In this document: piece by piece, positions 43,307 to 52,000 of the stretch
Numbering within the stretch: position 1 is the stretch's first letter
How the letters are laid out: each line of letters opens with the position of its first letter
Origin: Jacaranda mimosifolia
Taxonomy: Eukaryota; Streptophyta; Magnoliopsida; Lamiales; Bignoniaceae
DNA length: 64,000 nucleotides
Reading direction: 5' to 3'
Assembly: GCA_018894105.1 (NCBI GenBank)
Contig: CM032122.1
Span: forward strand, 39,525,404 to 39,589,403
Notes under the pieces: model-generated
The model's input: the letters and a program-made list of their open reading frames with translations, nothing else
Database searches by the model: none
What the model was told of the DNA's origin: nothing
Made by a program: the position numbers and the translations under genes

Positions 43307-44760
43307 TCCCTTATAGGGGCCATAATCCCTTCTCTAATAGAGGAGGAAGAGGAAGCAATTATCGTGGCACGCCAAGGCCACTAATACAACATGGCAAACA
43401 GAAGCTAATAGCTTCCCCGGTTTCTCAGGCATCATATGCCTCTTCAACCTCTTCAGATCCAATTTATAAAGATCCCCTTTTTGCAGAATTTCTGCAATTC
43501 AAGCAAAAACAAAATACAGATGAGTATAATAAACCATCTGCCTCCAACCCGTCCAAAAAGCCAGAAGGAACTAATAAACCTTCTTTTGTGGATGTTACTT
43601 CTAATATTGCATCCCCAGTTGATGAGGATTCCCTCACAACTTTTGAGCAAAAAGATGCTAAGGATATAATAACAATCCTTGAGCATAAAGATCTTCAATG
43701 GAAGAAAGATCCATGGGTAATACACCAAAGGTATTTGGATACAGCATCATATGCTGCTGGGTCTTATAAACCCAGAATGTTTTTTGAAAATATTCTTATT
43801 TATACTGGCTCTTGTGAGGTTAATCATTATTTCCCTTATCAAGAGAAAAATGTTTTTAATTTTAGTAAAATAATAATTAAAAAATTGATTTCTATTGAAG
43901 AATGGGGTTTATCCTCATTAAAAGAAAAAGAATTTTCTGTTAATAGAATTACTTTCAAATTTAATTACTGGGATTATATCCAGGCTTTTAAAAATGTTTT
44001 TCTTTATGAAAATCCCAGGAAAAAACATACTTGGTTTATAAAAGTATGTCCTGAACTTTTTGACACAAAAATACCAAATTGGTTTGTGTTTTGGTGGCAA
44101 TCATATGGCCCTACTCATAATATTTTGCCAGATCAATTTAGACAGGCATATGATAAATGGAGTCAATATTCTCCAGAATTAATAGAGGCAGAAGAAAATG
44201 ATGAGATGGCAACTAATAAAGCAGCCATGCTTTTCTTTATGGAATTTTCTATTCCTTGGATCTGGAAATGGGTTCCAGATGTTGGAGTTACGGAAGATAA
44301 TATTCCGTGTCTTTATCGTTCCTATTATATCAAATGGTGGAACAAAATGCTTCAGATTGACAAGCAAAGTGGCCAGATTGAGGGTCAAGATACTTTAAAT
44401 AATATTTTTAAAGCAACCCAATTATACAGGGAAAAATTTGAATCTGATAAGAAAAAAGAAGCTTCATCATTGTTCGGAAAAGCTTCAGAAAAAATAAAAA
44501 TGCGCAAGGGAAAATTGTGTAAAGAAGACTTGCTCAAAGAAGTACTTAATATGGTACAAGCTGAGTTAAAAGGAAAAGATGATAAAGAGCAATCAGATGA
44601 AGAAGATGATGATGTATCAATGGCTACTTCATCAAGATCAAGAACAGATGACAACCAATATGGATGTCTGGGAGGTGAATCACAGGACCCCAATGAGGAT
44701 ATACCCTCAACACAAGACATTCATAAAATTATTGCTTCCCTCAGAAAGGAAAAAGAATAG
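43303..44760 (+). CDS. Viral ORF3, unknown function, intact
   Basis: Open 485-codon frame overlapping ORF2 by ATGA at 43303-43306. This plus copy is the clearest place to see the overlap. Translation is the same as in the minus copies. Confidence 0.85.
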   Translation: MIPYRGHNPFSNRGGRGSNYRGTPRPLIQHGKQKLIASPVSQASYASSTSSDPIYKDPLFAEFLQFKQKQNTDEYNKPSASNPSKKPEGTNKPSFVDVTSNIASPVDEDSLTTFEQKDAKDIITILEHKDLQWKKDPWVIHQRYLDTASYAAGSYKPRMFFENILIYTGSCEVNHYFPYQEKNVFNFSKIIIKKLISIEEWGLSSLKEKEFSVNRITFKFNYWDYIQAFKNVFLYENPRKKHTWFIKVCPELFDTKIPNWFVFWWQSYGPTHNILPDQFRQAYDKWSQYSPELIEAEENDEMATNKAAMLFFMEFSIPWIWKWVPDVGVTEDNIPCLYRSYYIKWWNKMLQIDKQSGQIEGQDTLNNIFKATQLYREKFESDKKKEASSLFGKASEKIKMRKGKLCKEDLLKEVLNMVQAELKGKDDKEQSDEEDDDVSMATSSRSRTDDNQYGCLGGESQDPNEDIPSTQDIHKIIASLRKEKE

Positions 44761-44943
44761 AGGGATAAAATAGTAATTTGTAATAGGGATTACTATTTGA
44801 ACAGTAATATACTGTTCATTTTTACTGTACATTGTTACTGTTCGGATTCGAAAATTTTAAAATCCGCACAGTAGTTTCAGCTTTTTACTGTTCGGACTCG
44901 AAATGTTTGAAGTCCGCACAGTTTTTTCTTTTGTCTATAAATA
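44761..44943 (+). promoter_or_regulatory. Viral promoter, plus orientation
   Basis: TATAAATA at 44936-44943. Near-palindromes at 44837-44872 and 44887-44922 and the perfect one at 44799-44817. This promoter points toward the host genes on the right, about 4.1 kb from the DUF3755 start codon. Confidence 0.7.
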
Positions 44944-44966
44944 GGTTGGGGTTTTGTTGTTGGAGG

Positions 44967-45568
44967 AGGACGCTTTCCATTCCTCTCCAAAATTTTCTTT
45001 TGTTTTCCCCTGATTTCCCTTCTGTAATTTCCCCGCTTGTAATTTTCTTTTATAAGTTTAGTTTATTTGTGTAATAAGAAGTTGCAGTTTTGAAGACCTC
45101 TGCTGGGTAAGATTTAATTTTAATTTATTGTTTTAAATATTTATTTTATTTTAGACTTAGCCTAATGGAAGGCTAAGGTGTTTGTGTTAAACATGTAAGA
45201 GTTAGATATTTCCTATATAATTGTGGTAAAGGTCTGTATATGTACAAGACTATGTAAGAAGGGTTCGGATCTCATGGTCTGGTTAGCCAGTTATGGTTGG
45301 GTTCTGAGGCTTAACGGCACTCTTAAGTATGTTGTCCTCTGGAAGTTTGCCCTTTTGCCCTTGTTAGCCGGGTTTGGCGTTTGTGGGCGTTTCGGGGCTC
45401 TTGTGTTCCAGAATTCATACTTAGTGGGCTTGTTAAATTCAGGTAAACAATCCCAATCATGTGATGCTGTGATTCACCGCCTGATCTGTGGCCCCAGTGC
45501 ATAGATGGTATCGGAGCCTTGGGAGTATAGGGAATATTTAATTATTGCATGTTTAACACTCTCTTAAA
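44967..45568 (+). promoter_or_regulatory. Pregenomic RNA leader with shunt-type hairpin and primer site
   Basis: The predicted transcript starts near 44967. No ATG occurs before 45165. The hairpin arms are 45184-45217 and 45526-45559: a perfect 12-bp base (GTGTTAAACATG with its complement) continues for 22 more pairs with one G-A mismatch and four G-U pairs. The ORF1 ATG is 9 nt after the 3' arm. The primer site is at 45506-45518 with one changed base (TGGTATCGGAGCC). A 14-bp deletion relative to other copies lies just upstream, near 45496. A possible poly(A) site is near 45095, 17 nt after AATAAG (45073-45078). Confidence 0.75.
45165..45176 (+). CDS. Leader short ORF (M-E-G-stop)
   Basis: First AUG of the leader, stop at 45174-45176, 7 nt before the hairpin base at 45184. 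Conserved unchanged in every leader copy in the window. It lies inside its own 8-bp hairpin. Proposed role is to set up ribosome shunting across the leader. Confidence 0.6.
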   Translation: MEG

Positions 45569-47956
45569 ATGAATTTTCTTAAAGGAAAATCTAGTAATAT
45601 TAAGAATAGTACTATGGAGGAAATAGATCTTCCAGTTAATATTGAACTTTTTAATAAATGGACCATTCCAAAAGTGGATCCAAAACTTATTTATCAATAT
45701 GGAACATTTGAGAAAATAGGTCTCAAACAGGTAGTAAAAACTACGGAAGAAACAATTCCTATTTCTAAAGATGATATTACTTTACAGCTTTTTCATAGAT
45801 CTGATATTGATAAGTATAGATCTGCTGATTATAGATTTATTCATATTGGTTTAATACAGATTGCTTTTAAACCACTTACTCTTGATAATCTTCCTGATAG
45901 TTTTATTGCTATTTTGCGTGATGCTCGTAATTTAAATTGGAAGCACTCAATTATGGGTGTGATACAATCGAGTTTGGCACATGGCCCGGTTTATTTTAAT
46001 GTTTATCCTAATTTGCAGTTATCATTAACTGATGTTAATATTTTACATGCTTTAACTTTAAATGTAAAGTTGCATGGTTATAATTATATGGTAAATACTG
46101 AAACAATTTGTATTACTTATCCTAGGCCTACACCACAAGATGTTTTGCATGAAGAACAAGATTTAGTTCTTAACAATTCTTATAATGGTAAAAGCATCTA
46201 TGAATGGAATTTGGATGGTTTTACTGAACGCCATATTTATAATTTGGTGCATCGTATGTTAATGTATTGTACTATTTGCAAGAATAATGGTAATAGTGAT
46301 AATACTGTTGCAAAAATGATTATTGCAGGTTTTACTGGCCAACTTAAAGGTTGGTGGGATAATTATCTTTCTCCCAATAATAAAGAGGAGATTCTTAATA
46401 GTGTTAAACAGGAAGGAACCAGTAATAATATTGAAAATGCTGTTTATACTTTGATTGTTACTATTATAGAACATTTTACTGGTAGATATACTAATAACTC
46501 TGAACATATTAGAACTTTATTGAATGGTTTAAAATGTCAGAGTCTTACATCTTTTAGATGGTATAAAGATACTTTTCTTTCTAGAGTTATGGAGCTTCCT
46601 GAGTCAAATAGTGACCATTGGAAATCCAAGTTTATAGATGGATTGCCTTATATGTTTGCTGAGAGAGTCAGAAAAAATCTTAGGCAAAATGAGTCTAATA
46701 TAGACTATAGTAAATTTACATATGGCAAGTTAATAGGAACTTGTATTCAGGAAGGATTAGCCCTCTGTAATGATATTAAATTGAATCAACAAATTAAGCG
46801 TAATAATATTACAGAAAGAAAACAATTAGGTCAGTTTTGTGGACAGTTTGGGATGGAAAACCCAAAACAGGTTAGTAATAATAAATCACAAAAACATGAT
46901 AATGAGAGTTATAGAAAAAAATCTAGGAAGAAAACTCATAAACAGACTAGAGAAAAACAGAAAGAAAAAATGAAACGTTATAGAGATTCTGGAAATTATA
47001 GAGAACCTAGACCTTCTAATAGGACCATAAGAAAGAAATTTCATAAATATGGTGCCTGTTATAAGTGTGGTAAGGTAGGACACTATGCTGATAAGTGTAG
47101 AATGAGAGAAAGAATTAATAGCCTTGAGATAGATGATAATCTTAAGGATATTCTTTTTAAATTAATGTTAGAATCTGATGATGATATTGATTCTGCTTTT
47201 TCTGATAATATTAATGAATGTGTTGATAGTTCTAGTTCTGAATGTGATCCTTGTAAGGAAGGATTGTCATGTGATAATATTGCATCTGATAATAGTAAAT
47301 CTGATACTGATGAGATGTATAATTTAATTTCTCAGTTTTCTGAATTAAATGTTATTAGTAATGATAATACTATTGAATTTTTGAAAATGATAAAAGATCC
47401 TATTTTAAGATCTAAGATAATAGATGAAATGGAAAATATTTCTTCTTCTTCTCCTTCACAAACTTCTTCTTTTCAAAATAATATTTTAAGGGATAATGAT
47501 CCCTATTCTATGTCTGAAGTTTATAAAATATTAGAAAGTAGGAATAAATCTAGAAGTCCTACTAATTTGATTGATTTGAAAAAAGAAGTGGATAATTTAA
47601 AAAGAGAAATTATTGATTTAAAAAGAAATAATAACTCTTTAGAAGAAAGAATAAAAAGATTAGAAATTTCTCAGGGTAAACAAATAATTCCTCAAATTGA
47701 TAATATGTTTAATTTTCCTGAGAGTATTAATATTCAAAGTGATGATTTTCTTAATAAATTAGAAATGATTACTTCACAAAAATGGCTTGTGAAAATAAAA
47801 CTTTTAATTAGTAATAATTTTTCAAAAGAATTTATAGCACTAATTGATAGTGGTGCTGATTTAAATTGTATTCAAGAAGGTTTAATACCTACTAGGTATT
47901 TTGAAAAACATCTAGAGTTAGAGATAATAATTCTGAAACTCGTTTTGGAAAATTAA
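45569..47956 (+). pseudogene. ORF1-ORF2 chimera (795 codons, in frame)
   Basis: Codons 1-184 of ORF1 are joined in frame at about 46120 to ORF2 codons from about 264. The frame then runs through the coat core, CCHC knuckle, coiled coil (with a 6-bp deletion in an Asn run just after it) and the protease DSG, to about ORF2 codon 861. At about 47908 the sequence jumps back to ORF1 in another frame and stops after 15 foreign residues. It keeps a native leader and promoter, so a fused product could be made, but it lacks RT and RNase H. Confidence 0.9.
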
Positions 47957-48069
47957 AAATTTCTTCTGATAATATTGTTCATGGTATTCCTACTGATAAT
48001 AATAGTGAGGAGTCTCTGGAACCAACTGAATCCGATATGGATTTTTCTGTGAGAAATACTCGCATTTAA
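47909..48069 (+). pseudogene. ORF1 3' fragment
   Basis: Codons from about 309 to 362 of ORF1 with the TAATAA end, read out of frame with the chimera to its left. The normal 14-nt spacer to an ORF2 start follows. Confidence 0.8.
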
Positions 48070-48083
48070 TAAATTGTTTTATA

Positions 48084-48617
48084 ATGAATCAAGACAAACT
48101 TGATTTTTCAAAAGGTTCTTATAATAGAAAACTTATATCACTAGAGTTTAATAAAGATCGTTGGATTTTATTTAGAAAATGGTTTTTTGATAATTTTAAT
48201 AAAGATCAACAAAATTATTTTCAAACAGAATTTTATAAATTCGTAGAAGAGAAAAATCAAATAATACCTTTTGTTCCTTGGTTTTTGGTCAATTATATTG
48301 AACCTCAAATTTCTGTTCTTGAAAGAACTTATATTTATGATAATGGTAGGAAAGAAAAAACTGTTTTTCCTCCACAAGATTCTTTTATTATTGAAGGTAA
48401 TAATAAATTTTCTTTTGTTGCATTTTATAAAATGCTTGAAAATGATACAGCTGTTGTTACTACTCGTAATATGAATGTTTTAATTGATTTTAAAAAACCT
48501 GGTAATAATAGGTTAAAATCAAGTAGATCTCATAGATCTTCTTCTTATTCTTCATTTTCTGTGTTTGATCCTCTTGATTATACAGTTGAAAGTCCTATCT
48601 TTACTTTTAAATATTAA
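48084..48617 (+). pseudogene. ORF2 start fused to an ORF1 snippet, ending in host DNA
   Basis: The first about 134 codons of ORF2 are joined in frame to ORF1 codons from about 265 to 303 through 13 shared bases (GAATGTTTTAATT) near 48474-48486. The frame runs a few codons past the viral end at about 48597 into flanking DNA. This is the right terminus of the cluster. Confidence 0.85.
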
Positions 48618-49055
48618 TTAAATAATTATTATATACTAATAATTTACTTATTTTTATTTTTAAATACTTTTTTATATATAATATTAAATTATTATTATAT
48701 ATTAATAATTAAATTTTATTTTTATTGAGCTCACATACTCGAACTCGAGTCAGCTCGAGTTTGAACTCATTTGAACCCATAGTCTAATCCCAAAAGTCCT
48801 TCCGTTTTTCTTGATTAAATTATAAGAATACAAAAAGGGAAAAACTTCGCCCCGGTCCCGTGCAGACCCTCTCTTCCTCCAAGCTTATCTGATTCCATTT
48901 TATGTAACTAATAATTGACGTTTTTTTCTCAAGAACCCATCCTAGATTTTATCCAAATTCAATTCAATTTTCAAGAAACCTAATTGAATTGATTTGAAAA
49001 TTTCAACCCAGAGGTTTCAGATTTGTAAAATCGGTTATTTCGTTGTTGTTTTTCG
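48598..49055 (+). other. AT-rich flank with a small palindrome, then 5' UTR of the host gene
   Basis: From 48598 to about 48725 the DNA is almost pure A/T. At 48742-48761 lies a 20-bp palindromic stretch (AACTCGAG-tcag-CTCGAGTT) inside a run of GAGCTC/CTCGAG-like words, of the kind found in degraded plant repeats. The remainder to 49055 is probably promoter and 5' UTR of the DUF3755 gene; I see no clear TATA box. Confidence 0.5.
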
Positions 49056-52000
49056 ATGGCTGCGAGTGCCAACCCTTCGTCGGGGGGTCACAGCAACACC
49101 AGTAATGGCAATAATAACAGTGGGAACAGTAACGGCGGCGGGCAGGAGAATGTGAATGGCGGCGGTGTATCAGCGACGGAAAATTCCGTGGTGGGACCCA
49201 CACAATCGGCTCTCCGCCACAATCCCGGTCTGTCTCTTGACTGGACACCAGAGGAACAGTCTACGCTGGAAGATTTGCTCGTAAAGTCAGCTCCCAATTC
49301 TTTCTTTTTCCTCTTTTTGTTTCGGGTTTTGGGTATGATGTGTTTAGGTGTGTGTTTATTGGTTAGTGGTGTTTCTCTAAATTCTTGGTGGTTTCCTTTA
49401 TCTTTCTCGGATGGAATTTGGAACTTTTAGGGTTTTTTTCAGTTTTGTTTTGTATCCTTGTGTTGCGAGTGGAGTATAGTGTATTTTAGTTTAATAATGG
49501 GGTTTGATGCATTGAATTTGACCTTTTGAGTGTGAGAAGAAACTGTAAATGAAATCTATCTTTGCAAGTAATGAGATTTTATAAAATATTGAAACATGTT
49601 ATGTTTAAGAGAAACTTGGACGTCATAGTCAAGGAACGTGATGGCAAGCTTGGACATTAATATTGAATTGATGCTTGATACTTGTTCGTTTGTTATGTTT
49701 TTGTGAGATAATGGCTTGTGAGCTAGTATTTGCTATTTGAAACTTGTGTGTGTCAGAGAGATCAATAACAAGTATTTGTCAAGTCAAGCTTGGTGCTAAG
49801 AGTAAGGTATAGATGTAACTAAAACGAATCAAATGTTACACAAGGATCTTGTATTACAGACAACAAGTGTCAACTGTCGAAACACAAATATTCTGAATAC
49901 TACTTCCAAAAGATTACTTTGTTACAAGACACAAGCTTCTCTTTTTATTGCTTTACCATTTCCTCAGGTCTACAGATTAATCACTTCCCTTCATATTAGT
50001 TTGTAAACAGATTAGTACAAATGGCTAATGTATCCCTTTACTACAACATATTTCACCCGTGGAATGCTCTGCCTGTGTGTGGATGGATTGGGCAACCAAG
50101 GGCTATCAAATCCCACTGAAAAAGCCTGTTGCTTGTGCAGGTTATCTTAAAAGGACTATCATATTCCATCCTTGCCCCATTTGGGCTCAAAATGCACATG
50201 TAATTGAAGTAATATGAATTTCACACATGGTGGCTGTTGTTTCTCATGAACCATGTTTAGCATCTTTTATTTCACGTGAAATAGCTAGGTTGATGTTCTT
50301 AATCATTCGAAAGGAACTAATGAAGTGTGAAAACATGAAATGTATCGCATAGAACTTAAACATATATCAATGACTGCATATGAAACAAGATTTGAAGATA
50401 TAAAGATGATATTTATATCGACTACCTAGAATTTATGTAATCAGGAGGACTTCTTACCCTGTCAATTGCCTAATGAACGGTGACTTAAACACAAGGTCTC
50501 TTAGTTTTGGCCTTCAGCTTTACAAGGGCAAGACCATTTTGACTCCTTTTATTTGACCTTATAATACTGAATTAACATATATATATACATATATATATAT
50601 ATTTTATTTTATTTATTTTATTTATTTTTAATAATTTGTGACATATCTACTGCAGATCTTTATGGAGACTCAGCCCCATGTTGGCATTTGTTGATTTTAT
50701 GTGCATCTTTTAGATAATGGGTTGACCCTTTTTGCAGATATGCCTCAGAAACCACCATTGTCCGTTATGCTAAAATTGCTCAGGCATTAAGAGATAAGAC
50801 TGTTCGGGATGTTGCATTACGTTGCAGATGGATGAGTGTGAGCTCTTCTTTTCATCAATATTCCCTTTTTTTCCCCTCTTTTTGGATGTTTTGCGACCAG
50901 ATTTCTAGGATAAGCTTATTGACATTGAAACTTGTGTGTAGCAGGAATGCAAGATAGTAATTTGCAATTTGATTTCAAAATATCAGTTTAGATAGAAAAT
51001 TGTGGTTGGGTTTGAGACACAGGGGGAGAATCAAAGAATACCATGCTGGATGTGGTTGACAAAATTTCTATGATGTGGATAAAATATAAAACTTTGTAGG
51101 CGGTCATGATGATTTTGTGTGATATGATATATATATATGATGTGAAGAAATTCGATATTTTCATATTGCAAAATTTATCTATGTTCCCTCGCCTATTTGT
51201 AATGTTTCAGCTATTCAAAGGACCGATATCATGGTAGGAGCTTTTTCAAAAGAATATAAGCACATGTCCTGTATAAATGTGAGCTTGACGTTCCTATAAC
51301 ATTGATCAGGAAAAACTTGTCAGCATTTTGTAGTGTCAAAATGTTTAATGGCATGCAGTTGTTTAAGAAAGTAGACGTTGTCTTCTCTTCAAGAATTTAG
51401 AATATACAGCTTTAAGAGTAAAGAGGGATGCTGGCTTCTCATAAACTCTGGGGGTATTAATGGGTCTCAGGTTGAGCTTAGTGCCCAGGAAACCAATATT
51501 TGGTTGTAGTCCTGGTTTATAGACAACTTAGATGATCTATTTTGCACTTATATAAGTGAGTGAAATTCTTCTACTTAAGATTGATAGTGATTTATTAGAT
51601 TTATTGACTCTGTTGGAAAAGGAAATAGAAAAAGGAGATGAGCATAATTGGGCAAAAGAAGTCCACTGTTCAACTTAATCATAATCAGGAACAAGAATGG
51701 AGCTAACAGGAAACTGCTGTGAAAAATCTGATTTTTATTTTCTGCTATTGCTGGCTATCCTGATTTGAATGCTTTATTGCTTTGCAGAAAAAGGAGAATA
51801 GCAAGAGAAGGAAAGATGATAATAGTTCATCAAGGAAAAATAAAGACAAAAAGGTACTTAAAATGTTTCATGTTCTAGTCTTCTATAACTGTGCAGGTTA
51901 TTGCTTAAGAAATGAGCCGCTCCTTTTTCCAATATCTTCTGGCTATATTTTGGAGCCATTTTGGGGTGAATACATTTTAAGGATTATATCAGGGAATGTG

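Larger units (their letters stand above)
1..48597. mobile_element. Cluster of endogenous Caulimoviridae (pararetrovirus) copies
   Basis: The whole segment consists of pieces of one AT-rich viral genome repeated five or more times in both orientations. It is called a pararetrovirus because ORF2 carries a CCHC knuckle, a DSG protease, a YIDD reverse transcriptase and RNase H but ends right after RNase H with no integrase. There are no LTRs, a 30K-type movement protein is present, and the primer site matches plant initiator tRNA-Met. Copies are nearly identical apart from scattered substitutions, deletions, inversions and duplications. The block runs past the left window edge and ends on the right where viral homology stops at about 48597. 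Placement near florendoviruses or petuviruses is an inference; a tree of the RT-RNase H region would settle it. Confidence 0.95.

Noticed and set aside
45109..45154. Possible leader intron (GGTAAG ... TTTTAG)
   Set aside because: The distance between donor and acceptor is only about 48 nt, below the usual minimum for plant introns, and the AT richness is that of the whole leader.
45223..45504. 93-codon open frame in the viral leader (also at 303-584 and 31939-32220)
   Set aside because: It begins without an ATG, lies inside the structured leader between the hairpin arms, and resembles no protein. Its conservation is explained by conservation of the leader.
1..48597. Ty3/Gypsy LTR retrotransposon cluster
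   Set aside because: ORF2 ends right after RNase H with no integrase, there are no LTRs, and a 30K-type movement protein and shunt-type leader are present.
48742..48761. CTCGAG palindrome as a viral integration signal
   Set aside because: It lies 145 bp outside the viral end and looks like part of an older host repeat.
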